In this document: piece after piece, positions 9,702-16,844 of the stretch | How the letters are laid out: each line of letters opens with the position of its first letter | Position numbering within the stretch: the stretch's first letter is position 1 | Assembly: GCA_004552395.1 (NCBI GenBank) | Contig: SFOK01000024.1 | Coordinates: 1 to 19,108 of the forward strand | DNA: 19,108 nt | Origin: Bacteroidales bacterium | GTDB lineage: Bacteria > Bacteroidota > Bacteroidia > Bacteroidales > Muribaculaceae | Direction of reading: 5' to 3' | The notes under the pieces: model-generated | What the model was told of the DNA's origin: nothing | The model's database searches: none | What the model saw: only the letters and a program-made list of their open reading frames with translations | Translations under genes and position numbers: made by a program

Positions 9702-11300
9702 TCAGAACAGCGGCTTCTCCTTGGCGCCGTTGGGCGAGCGGATGCGCAGTATCCCGGTGACGGTGGGCGCCAGGGCGGCCGCGTCGACCGGTGTCCCTAT
9801 GGTGACAGCCTCCACGCCCGGGCCCAGGATGAAGGCCGGCGTCATCACGGCGCAGTCGCGCACCGGGGTGACTACCGATGGGTAGACGGTGTCGTCGATA
9901 AGGTTCCAGCCGGGCTGCACGGCTATGATGATCTGTCCGGCCGTCTTGGGGTTGATGCTCAGGCGCAAGGCCGCCAGATCGGCGTCGGAGGCGGTGAGCA
10001 GCTCGGAGAGCGTCCAGGCGTCGGCCACACCGCTCATGCGCTGCAGGAAAAGCTTCCCTTCGCGTGCTTCGGCATCGGTGTCGAGCCCTTTCTGCTCGAA
10101 GAGGGCGCGATTGAGGTGGAATTGGCCGCGGTCGAACGCCACCACATAATTGCCGGAGCCGTGGCGCGAGGTGTAGAAGGCGTTGAGCAGCGAGAGGGCA
10201 CGTTTGGCCGAGAAGTCGCCCGAAGGTATCTGGTACTTCGGGTCGTCGGCTGTAGCGTTATTGTAATATCCTGTGGATGAGAGGAATATCAGCGTATTGC
10301 TGAGACCCGTGGTCTTGTCTATGGCGTTTAGCAGACGGGCCAGCTCGCGGTCGAGACGCAGGTAAGTGTCCTCAAGTTCGAGGCGGTAGTCGCCGTCCTT
10401 CACATACTTGAACGGCGCGGCCGTGAGTCCCACGTTGAGCATGTCGATAGCATCGCCGCGGCGGCCGAGCTGCAGCGAACGCAGGTACTCAATGGCGAGC
10501 GAAGTCACCTCCTCGTTGGCCTTGGGCGAAGCGGCCCACATGCGGTATGTGTCGCGGCCTGTCGAGGGGAACGTATAGCGGAACGGATAGCGGCGCTTCT
10601 GCGATGGTATGCCGGGGTAGCGGTTCAGATCGGCGAGCAGCGGTTTCCACTGCATGGTGTCGATGCGCTGCGAGAGTGGTCGGCGGTAGTTGAGGTCGGT
10701 GACCGTCGTGGGTAGCGCCTGCTTGTAGTAAGTGCTTGTGGACCAGCGGCCGTCTGAGGGGTTGAGCCAGAGCGCTCCGGTGCCGGCGTGCGAGGCCATG
10801 ACGATGGCCTGCTGCGGGTCGGTGGCTATGCTGTAGACCAGGCCCAGACCGGCGCCGTCGATCATTATCTCGTCGCTGAAGGTGGAGAGAGCCAGCGCGC
10901 GCGGCGAGTAAGTGGCTGTGGTGAAGTTGCCTATGGCCGCGGGGTCGTTGAGCGTGGCTTCGCGCTTGAGTGTCTGCGGGTTGTAGGCTTCCGAGGCCGC
11001 CACGCCGCTGGCGTTCGGCATAGCCCCGGTGTAGACAAGCGCCGTGCCGCTCACTATGTCAAGCCCGGCCGGACGGAAGTCCACGTCGCGCAGGTAAGCC
11101 CCCTGCTTCATGAGGCGGCGGAAACCCTGCTCGGTGAAGAGCGACTGCAGATACTCCACATAGTCGGTGCGCAGCTGGTCCACCATGATGGAGACCACAA
11201 GCTTGGGGCGCCCGGTGGCTGTCTGTGCCACCGACGTCATAGCCACAAGCGAGCACACCATCGTGGTCACTAAGCGCTGTATCTTCTGAGTCTGCTTCAT
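9702..11300 (-). CDS. Exported alkaline-phosphatase-fold protein, probably catalytically inactive
   Basis: A 532-residue protein resembling PafA-like alkaline phosphatases and type I phosphodiesterases. A signal peptide is likely at residues 1-26 (hydrophobic VTTMVCSLVAM, cleavage after VAQ), so it is exported. The fold markers are present: KLVVSIMVDQLRTDY (33-47), VYTGAMPNASGV (89-100), EDTYLRLDRELARLLNAID (310-328) and a family-like end APTVTGILRIRSPNGA. The metal site is not: the nucleophile region, where PafA has YTGPGH, reads LDIVSG (80-85); the D-x-x-G-H region reads VGLTAAPF (290-297); the ADHG strand reads LSSTGYYNNA (340-349); and the late His is absent. Only D41 remains recognisable. 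It is the last gene of the operon and overlaps the DUF4105 gene as ATGA. A binding or structural role is inferred. A distinct active chemistry is not excluded. Confidence 0.8.
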   Translation of the reverse strand: MKQTQKIQRLVTTMVCSLVAMTSVAQTATGRPKLVVSIMVDQLRTDYVEYLQSLFTEQGFRRLMKQGAYLRDVDFRPAGLDIVSGTALVYTGAMPNASGVAASEAYNPQTLKREATLNDPAAIGNFTTATYSPRALALSTFSDEIMIDGAGLGLVYSIATDPQQAIVMASHAGTGALWLNPSDGRWSTSTYYKQALPTTVTDLNYRRPLSQRIDTMQWKPLLADLNRYPGIPSQKRRYPFRYTFPSTGRDTYRMWAASPKANEEVTSLAIEYLRSLQLGRRGDAIDMLNVGLTAAPFKYVKDGDYRLELEDTYLRLDRELARLLNAIDKTTGLSNTLIFLSSTGYYNNATADDPKYQIPSGDFSAKRALSLLNAFYTSRHGSGNYVVAFDRGQFHLNRALFEQKGLDTDAEAREGKLFLQRMSGVADAWTLSELLTASDADLAALRLSINPKTAGQIIIAVQPGWNLIDDTVYPSVVTPVRDCAVMTPAFILGPGVEAVTIGTPVDAAALAPTVTGILRIRSPNGAKEKPLF

Positions 11301-12634
11301 TTCCTTTTAATATAACTTGATTCGCCCTGCATTATTGCCTCTGTGGCGGCCACTATCAGCGAGACGAACATGAGCGGGAACAGCGCCTCGTTGGTGTTCT
11401 GAGGCAGCAGAGGCCAGGCGCAGAGAAGTCCGAGCACAGCCACGGCGTAGAGCGTGAAGAGCGCCGAAGCCAGGGCGCGCCCGCGGCGGCCGCGCAGCCA
11501 CACGAACGGTATCAGCGCCAGGGCGAGCGGCGTCAGCCACCAGGCCAGAAGGTTGGGCGATGTGGCCTCATGCACCGAGACAAACACCAGGAACCAGACC
11601 AGACACCCGGCCAGACCGGTGATCAGCAGCCAGATGCTCGCGAAGATCTTCGCTCCCGCGGGCACGGCGAACCGCCCGGCCGACGCTCTGCGGAAGCACA
11701 CGTACGCTATCCAGAGCGCCACGAGCAGCAGCAGACAGCTCGCGGCAAGAGGCGTCATGTAGGCGGGGGTGGGGGCCTGGCGCATGTCGCCCTGCCCGGG
11801 CAGAAGCGTCACCTCGCGCCCCACGAGCGGCGACCCGTCGGCCTTGCGCGCTCCCCGCGCCGACTCCTTCAGCACGAGCGGCACGAACATCTTCTCCCGC
11901 GCGCTCACGGGCCGGTCTATACCCGAGCCCAAAGCCAGGTCTATGCCGAGCTGATACCAGGGATAACCCTCGTTGTATTTGCGTATCGCGTCGCGGTATG
12001 TCGCGTTCTCAGGCGCTCCGTCGGGATAAGCCACCGGGTAGCCCAGGGCCTCGTCCAGTCGGTCGAGCACGCGTGTGGCGCAGTTGTTGGTGCAGTATTT
12101 GTAGCGGTAGGTGGAGTGCACGGGGTCGGCGTCGTAGTCGAGCAGAGCGGCCAGACGCGATGCCTCCGCGGGCGTGAGGTTGAGCACCTGCTCGGTCACT
12201 TTCGACCCGCGGCGTTCATATTCGTGGAGGAAATACCAGGTAGGCACGGCCTCGCACATATAGTCGGTCTCCCCCTTCACGAAGCGGTACACGAACCCGG
12301 GCGCGTTGAAGTCGAATACGCCGTAGTTGTAGACCTGGTCGCGGTCGGGACGCGACACACGGATAGCCTGATGTCCGTAGAGTTCGAAGATCTCCGGGCC
12401 GGGCTCGCAGGTTATCAGCGAGATGCGCAGTGAGTCGGCCGCGGCGCCCTGCGGCGCCGTCAGCGAAGCGGCCTGTGCGCCCGGCTGCGATAAGGTCGGC
12501 TGCGGAGCGGCTGCTGCGGCTTCATTCGCGGCGGCCTGCGCCGAAGGTGCGGCGAAGGCTCCGGAGGCCGGCAGCAGCAGGGCCGCCGTAATCACGGCGG
12601 CCGCGCGCAGTATATTTCTTAATAATTCTGTCAT
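11297..12634 (-). CDS. DUF4105 membrane protein
   Basis: A 445-residue protein with a signal peptide or anchor (residues 6-28, ending AFA-AP), an Ala/Pro/Gln-rich linker (29-67), a DUF4105 domain (about 70-250) and four or five hydrophobic helices (about 293-314, 328-352, 362-380, 386-410 and 416-433). The domain would sit in the periplasm with the helices in a membrane. Notable residues are GHQAIRV (87-93), YNYGVFDF (102-109) and YCTNNCATR (180-188). A conserved His early and Cys late recall circularly permuted papain-like hydrolases, but this is inference and the family has no established function. ATG 12634 overlaps the acyltransferase stop as ATGA, and its own stop overlaps the phosphatase-like gene start, so translation is probably coupled on both sides. 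Confidence 0.8.
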   Translation of the reverse strand: MTELLRNILRAAAVITAALLLPASGAFAAPSAQAAANEAAAAAPQPTLSQPGAQAASLTAPQGAAADSLRISLITCEPGPEIFELYGHQAIRVSRPDRDQVYNYGVFDFNAPGFVYRFVKGETDYMCEAVPTWYFLHEYERRGSKVTEQVLNLTPAEASRLAALLDYDADPVHSTYRYKYCTNNCATRVLDRLDEALGYPVAYPDGAPENATYRDAIRKYNEGYPWYQLGIDLALGSGIDRPVSAREKMFVPLVLKESARGARKADGSPLVGREVTLLPGQGDMRQAPTPAYMTPLAASCLLLLVALWIAYVCFRRASAGRFAVPAGAKIFASIWLLITGLAGCLVWFLVFVSVHEATSPNLLAWWLTPLALALIPFVWLRGRRGRALASALFTLYAVAVLGLLCAWPLLPQNTNEALFPLMFVSLIVAATEAIMQGESSYIKRK

Positions 12635-13581
12635 TTCAATTCATCTTTCTTAAGGCGCCAGCGGTTGTGGCTCCACAGGTATGCCTCGGGTGTGCGCCGT
12701 ATCTGCACCTCGAGATTCGCCGCGTAGCGCCGCGTGATCTCCCCCTCGGGCAGCGAGGCGGGGTGCTCGGCTATCAGCTTCACGGTCGACCGGTAGCGGT
12801 GGCGCCCCGTCACCTCGGTGTCGAAAAGCATCACCACGGCGTCGAGCTTGCGGGCCAGCTCCTCGGTGCCGTAGATGAACGGCGTCGGCCGGTTCAGAAA
12901 CTCTGCCTCGCGCACTGTCCCTGCGTGCGACGGCTTCTGGTCGCTCAGGAAGCCGGTGATCCACCTGCGCCCGGCGCGGCGCCGTAGCAGAAGCTCGCGA
13001 AACACGCTCTTCATCGGCAGCGACACATTGTATTTCTGCCTCAGGGTGAGCCACCAGCGGTCGAACCAGGGCTGCTTCAGCGGCCGGTACACATGGGCGA
13101 AGTCCGCCTCGGAAGCTGTGCGGCACCAGAGGCTAATGGAAGTGATCCACTCCCAGTTGCCGAAGTGCGAAGTGTAGATCACTATGTCGCGCCCCTCGCT
13201 CAGATACTTGTCGATAAGCCCGGTATCGCGGAACTCCATGCGCTTCATCAGCTCCGCGGGCTTCATGTGGCGCAGCTTCAGCGTCTCGGTGAAGTAATCG
13301 CCAAGATGCCGGTAGAAGCGGCGCTCTATCCGGCGGCGCTCCTTCTCCGGGAGCTCGGGGAAAGAGTCCGCTATGTTGCGCCTCACGATGCGGCAGCGGT
13401 AGCGCACCACGTCGCGGGCTATGAATGTGACGGCTCTGCCGACGAGGTCGAGCACGGGCCACGGCGCGAGGCCGAGTGCCCACAGCAGCCCTCCGAGAGG
13501 CGCGAAAGTCAGGCGCATGCGGCGGGTGAGCCGGCGCTCCGGCGCTTTCCCGCCTTTACGGTCAGCGGTCTCCGCGGTCAT
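12631..13581 (-). CDS. LpxL/HtrB-type lipid A (lysophospholipid) acyltransferase
   Basis: A 316-residue member of the bacterial lipid A acyltransferase family (PF03279), which transfers acyl chains to lipid A or to related envelope lipids at the inner membrane. The catalytic H-x4-E is seen as SHFGNWEW with H139 and E144. FLSDQKP (211-217) matches the conserved D-Q motif, and the C-terminal EAYLWSHNRWR (299-309) matches the family ending. An N-terminal hydrophobic segment (about 27-56) provides the anchor. ATG 13581 shares one base with the ligase stop (TGATG); a GTG one codon earlier is an alternative start. It follows an acyl-activating ligase directly, which suggests the ligase may provide the acyl donor. 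The exact acceptor (lipid A, ornithine or glycine lipid, or other) cannot be told from the sequence. Confidence 0.88.
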   Translation of the reverse strand: MTAETADRKGGKAPERRLTRRMRLTFAPLGGLLWALGLAPWPVLDLVGRAVTFIARDVVRYRCRIVRRNIADSFPELPEKERRRIERRFYRHLGDYFTETLKLRHMKPAELMKRMEFRDTGLIDKYLSEGRDIVIYTSHFGNWEWITSISLWCRTASEADFAHVYRPLKQPWFDRWWLTLRQKYNVSLPMKSVFRELLLRRRAGRRWITGFLSDQKPSHAGTVREAEFLNRPTPFIYGTEELARKLDAVVMLFDTEVTGRHRYRSTVKLIAEHPASLPEGEITRRYAANLEVQIRRTPEAYLWSHNRWRLKKDELK

Positions 13582-15251
13582 CACTTATACAGGAAACGTT
13601 TTATGGAACGCTTCGGAGTCTTTTCAAACTCCTGCTCTTTGAGCTCCAGGGCGGCTATGCGCGCGTAGGCGGGCAGCTCGCGGTTCACTTTCACACGGAT
13701 CTTCTCCATGATCTCGGCCAGACGGGCCTCGTCGATATTGTGGGAGCGCGCGGCGTCGTAGTCCGGATGCACCAGAGCCGTGATCTTCCCGTCGCGGTCG
13801 ATCACCAGACACTCCTTCACGAGCGGCATCGAGCCAAGCACAGCCTCTATCTCCTCGGGATACACATTCTGTCCCGACGGCGAGAGGATCATCGTCTTGC
13901 TGCGGCCGCGCAGATAGAGCGTGCCGTCCGGGTCGCGCGTACCCACATCGCCGGTGTTGAGCCATCCGTCGTCCGAGAGCACGGCCTTGGTCGCCTCATC
14001 GTTGCGGAAATATCCCTTCATCACATTCTGACCGCGCACGAATATCTCGCCGGGGATCGACTCCGGGTCGGGCGAGTCCACGCGGCTCTCCATGATGCGC
14101 GGCAGTGTGCGTCCGGCCGAGCCGAGCTTGAACTCCTCCCACGGCGTGTAGCTGATCAGCGGGCCGCACTCCGTCATGCCGAAACCTACGGTAAACGGGA
14201 ACCCGATAAGCCGCAGGAACTGCTCCGTGGAGCTGTCCATCGCCGCGCCTCCTATCACCACAAGCTTCATCCGTCCGCCGAGCGCGTCTATGAGCTTGCG
14301 GCGTATCTGACGGTAGATCACCCTGTTGATCAGCGGCGTGTTCATAAGCCTCTGCATACGGGGGGTGCGCAGCTTGGGCAGCAGACGCGTCTTGTATATC
14401 TTTTCGAACACCAACGGCACACTCAGCATCAGGTGGGGGCGAACCTCAGCTAACGCTTTGAGCAGTATCGTAGGTGTCGGCGTCTTGCCGAGTATGGTGA
14501 GGTGTGTGCCGGCGGCAAGCGGCGAGAGCATATCGAAGGCGCAGCCGTAGGCATGAGCCAACGGCAGGAACGACAGCAGCTCGCTCCCGCGCCGATGGAA
14601 ACGCGCCTTGAGAGCGAACACCACATTGCCCGCCAGATTCCAGCCCGTGAGCATCACACCCTTCGAGAAGCCCGTGGTACCCGACGTATAGTTGATCACC
14701 AGCACTTCATCGTTGGAGATCTCCGGGTATTTGATATCTTCGGCGCTGAAGCCGTTGGGGTAGCGGTCCTCGAAAGCCAGAGCGGTTGCCGATATAGCCT
14801 CCTTCACAAACTCCGGACGTGTGGACTGTATCAGCGACCCCGAGGTCGTCCCCTCGAGCGAGAACACGGCCTTCACCTTCACCTTCTCGGTGTCGAGCTT
14901 GGACCAGATGCTGCGTTCTATGATCAGAATCTCCGACTCCGAATGGTTCACGATGTTCACTATATCCTTCGGAGTGAAGTCGGAGAGGATAGGTACCACC
15001 ACACAGCCGCACGTGATCACGGCCATGAAACACTCCACCCACTTGGGCGAGTTCGAGCCGCAGAGAGCCACTCTCTGCCCCGGTTTTATCTCGAGCTTCT
15101 CGAGCAGGATATGTGTGTGGGCTATGTTGCGGGCCAGGTCGAGATAGCTGACTGTCCGCAGATGATTGAATAGCGAGATGGCCGGCAGCGGTGCGTGTTT
15201 ACGGAAACTTTTCTCGTAGATCTTTATGAAATTGACGGGATATCTATACAT
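13581..15251 (-). CDS. AMP-forming long-chain acyl ligase (acyl-CoA synthetase family)
   Basis: A 556-residue member of the ANL adenylating superfamily; it activates a carboxylic acid, most likely a fatty acid, to an acyl-AMP and then a thioester. Motifs run in order: phosphate loop YTSGTTGFSKG (188-198), GFGMTECGPL (356-365), NTGDVG (432-437) and the hinge region RGRSKTMILSPSGQNVYPEE (448-467). The A10 motif near the C-terminus reads FEKTPKRSIKR, where the family usually has PKTxxGKIxR, so the catalytic lysine aligns with Ser. No transmembrane segment is seen. ATG 15251 is preferred; a TTG four codons earlier (15263) is possible. It is the first gene of the four-gene operon behind the promoter at 15286-15317 and shares bases with the acyltransferase start. 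Whether CoA or an acyl carrier protein accepts the acyl group is unknown. Confidence 0.88.
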   Translation of the reverse strand: MYRYPVNFIKIYEKSFRKHAPLPAISLFNHLRTVSYLDLARNIAHTHILLEKLEIKPGQRVALCGSNSPKWVECFMAVITCGCVVVPILSDFTPKDIVNIVNHSESEILIIERSIWSKLDTEKVKVKAVFSLEGTTSGSLIQSTRPEFVKEAISATALAFEDRYPNGFSAEDIKYPEISNDEVLVINYTSGTTGFSKGVMLTGWNLAGNVVFALKARFHRRGSELLSFLPLAHAYGCAFDMLSPLAAGTHLTILGKTPTPTILLKALAEVRPHLMLSVPLVFEKIYKTRLLPKLRTPRMQRLMNTPLINRVIYRQIRRKLIDALGGRMKLVVIGGAAMDSSTEQFLRLIGFPFTVGFGMTECGPLISYTPWEEFKLGSAGRTLPRIMESRVDSPDPESIPGEIFVRGQNVMKGYFRNDEATKAVLSDDGWLNTGDVGTRDPDGTLYLRGRSKTMILSPSGQNVYPEEIEAVLGSMPLVKECLVIDRDGKITALVHPDYDAARSHNIDEARLAEIMEKIRVKVNRELPAYARIAALELKEQEFEKTPKRSIKRFLYK

Positions 15252-15285
15252 GTTCTGCGACAATGTAGAGGAGTTTTTATGTCTG

Positions 15286-15317
15286 CAAAAATACTAACAT
15301 ATATCCAAATAAACAAA
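15286..15317 (-). promoter_or_regulatory. Bacteroidetes promoter (-33/-7) of the acyl-ligase operon
   Basis: On the minus strand the -33 box TTTG (15317-15314) and -7 box TATTTTTG (15293-15286) are separated by exactly 20 nt. The predicted leader to ATG 15251 is about 30 nt. The rest of 15264-15393 holds nothing else recognisable, and no clear terminator for mtaB was found there. Confidence 0.75.
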
Positions 15318-15393
15318 CTTCTCCCCCGCCCGGTTTGCATTTTCCCCGCAACAAGCCCGTTTCCGCCTGGCGTCCGACTTGTCCGATTTAGCC

Positions 15394-16728
15394 TCACCGG
15401 ACGGCGAGGATCTCGCCCCGCAGGGTATCCTCGGCGATCCGCTCCGCGAGCCGTGTCGGCGTGATGCTGTTCACAAGCCGCTCGTCGTAGGGGGCCTCCA
15501 CTCGCAGATAATTGTCGGTGAAGCCGTGCATCACGGCGGCGCCGGCGTGAGGCTGTTCCCACAGCACGGGCCGTTCCTTCCCTGTCTGGCTCTCCACGAA
15601 GGCGGTGTATTTCGCGGCGCTCAGTGCCATGAGACGCTCCACCCGCCTATGCTTCTCATCCTGCGGTACGGTGCAGGCGTCGAGCTCTAAGGCACGTGTG
15701 CCGGGCCGCTCGCTGTAGGGGAACACATGAAGCTGCTGCACCGGCAGCGACGCTATGAACTCCACACCGCGCTCAAACTCCTCACCGGTCTCGCCGCGGG
15801 CTCCTGCTATCACGTCCACACCCACAAACGCATCGGGCATCTCGCTGCGTATCAGCTCTATACGCTCGCGAAACAGATCCGTGGCGTAGCGCCGCCGCAT
15901 CAGCTTCAGCACCGCGTCGCTGCCCGCCTGCAGCGGTATGTGGAAATGCGGCATGAAGGCCCGCGACTCGCGCGCTATCCAGCGTATCATATCGTCGGTC
16001 AGCAGGTTGGGCTCTATGCTCGAAATGCGGTAACGGTCTATCCCCTCCACCGCGTCGAGCGCGCGTATCAGGTCGAAAAAATTGCTGTCCGTCCCTTTGC
16101 CGAAGTCGCCGGTGTTCACTCCCGTGATCACTATCTCGCGGCCCCCTTCGGCCACTGTCCGCCGCGCAAGAGCCGCAAGATCCTCTATCCGCCCCGAACG
16201 CGAACGGCCCCTCGCCATAGGTATCGTGCAGTATGTGCACCAATAGTCGCAGCCGTCCTGCACCTTGAGGAAATAGCGCGTCCGGTCGCCCCGCTCGCAG
16301 CTCGGCATGAACGTGCGGTAGCTGCGCGAGTCAGCTACACAGACACGCTGACGCCTCTCCGCGATCCACTGCTCCACAAACTCGGCCGCCCGCAGCTTGT
16401 CGTTGCTTCCAAGCACTATCGCCACATGAGGCAGCTCAGCCACCTCCGCGGGCTTCAGCTGCGCGTAGCAGCCCGTCACCACGATCGTGGCCTCCGGATA
16501 ACGCGAAGCCAGCCGCCGTATCAGCTGACGCCCTTTCTTGTCGGCCGTCTCAGTGACACTGCAAGTGTTGACCACACATATATCCGGTTTCTCGCCCGGA
16601 CCTATGCGCACCACACCCGCCTCGCGCAGCGACCGGCTCACTGCCGATGTCTCCGCGAAATTCAGCTTGCACCCTAACGTATGGTACGACGCCTTTAACG
16701 CCGACAATCCATTCATACCGCAATTCAT
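15394..16728 (-). CDS. mtaB: tRNA t6A37 methylthiotransferase MtaB
   Basis: A 444-residue radical-SAM methylthiotransferase that converts t6A to ms2t6A at position 37 of tRNAs reading ANN codons. The N-terminal UPF0004 domain supplies cluster ligands C20 (TLGCKLN), C56 (NTCSVT) and C87 (TGCYAQ). The radical-SAM motif is C160, C164 and C167 in GCDYWCTYCTIP. A short TRAM-like C-terminal region ends the protein. The TLGCKLNFAE start and the length fit MtaB better than MiaB or RimO. Two in-frame ATGs exist, 16728 and 16716, created by a 12-bp tandem duplication. ATG 16728 lies 4 nt past the -7 box, so its mRNA would be leaderless. If that is not used, ATG 16716 gives a 440-residue protein with the family core unchanged. 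Confidence 0.93.
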   Translation of the reverse strand: MNCGMNGLSALKASYHTLGCKLNFAETSAVSRSLREAGVVRIGPGEKPDICVVNTCSVTETADKKGRQLIRRLASRYPEATIVVTGCYAQLKPAEVAELPHVAIVLGSNDKLRAAEFVEQWIAERRQRVCVADSRSYRTFMPSCERGDRTRYFLKVQDGCDYWCTYCTIPMARGRSRSGRIEDLAALARRTVAEGGREIVITGVNTGDFGKGTDSNFFDLIRALDAVEGIDRYRISSIEPNLLTDDMIRWIARESRAFMPHFHIPLQAGSDAVLKLMRRRYATDLFRERIELIRSEMPDAFVGVDVIAGARGETGEEFERGVEFIASLPVQQLHVFPYSERPGTRALELDACTVPQDEKHRRVERLMALSAAKYTAFVESQTGKERPVLWEQPHAGAAVMHGFTDNYLRVEAPYDERLVNSITPTRLAERIAEDTLRGEILAVR

Positions 16729-16735
16729 ACCGCAA
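16712..16735 (-). repeat. Perfect 12-bp tandem duplication across the mtaB start
   Basis: On the minus strand TTGCGGTATGAA occurs twice head to tail (16735-16724 and 16723-16712). It duplicates the ATG start codon in frame, and the first copy also provides the last bases of the -7 box. Confidence 0.9.
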
Positions 16736-16764
16736 AATTACTCATTATTCCTCGCCCCCGCAAA
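16733..16764 (-). promoter_or_regulatory. Bacteroidetes promoter (-33/-7) of mtaB
   Basis: On the minus strand -33 TTTG (16764-16761) and -7 TAATTTTG (16740-16733) are 20 nt apart, the same spacing as the acyl-ligase promoter. The -7 box ends 4 nt before ATG 16728. Confidence 0.75.
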
Positions 16765-16779
16765 TCCCCGGCCGGAATC

Positions 16780-16812
16780 AAAAAAACGGCCCCCGAACCA
16801 TCAGGGACCGTT
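16780..16812 (-). terminator. Intrinsic terminator of the large secreted-protein gene
   Basis: On the minus strand AACGGTCCC (16812-16804) pairs with GGGGCCGTT (one G-U pair) and is followed by a run of seven T (16786-16780). It lies 32 nt after the stop codon of the upstream gene and just before the mtaB promoter, insulating the two units. Confidence 0.85.
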
Positions 16813-16844
16813 CTCTATCCATATGTGTGTAATCTTATGTGTGC

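Noticed and set aside
11570..12433. 287-codon plus-strand frame antisense to the DUF4105 gene
   Set aside because: No domain; the opposite strand has signal peptide, family motifs, membrane helices and coupled operon junctions.
15727..16677. 316-codon plus-strand frame antisense to mtaB
   Set aside because: Shadow of the mtaB gene, whose cysteine motifs are clear.
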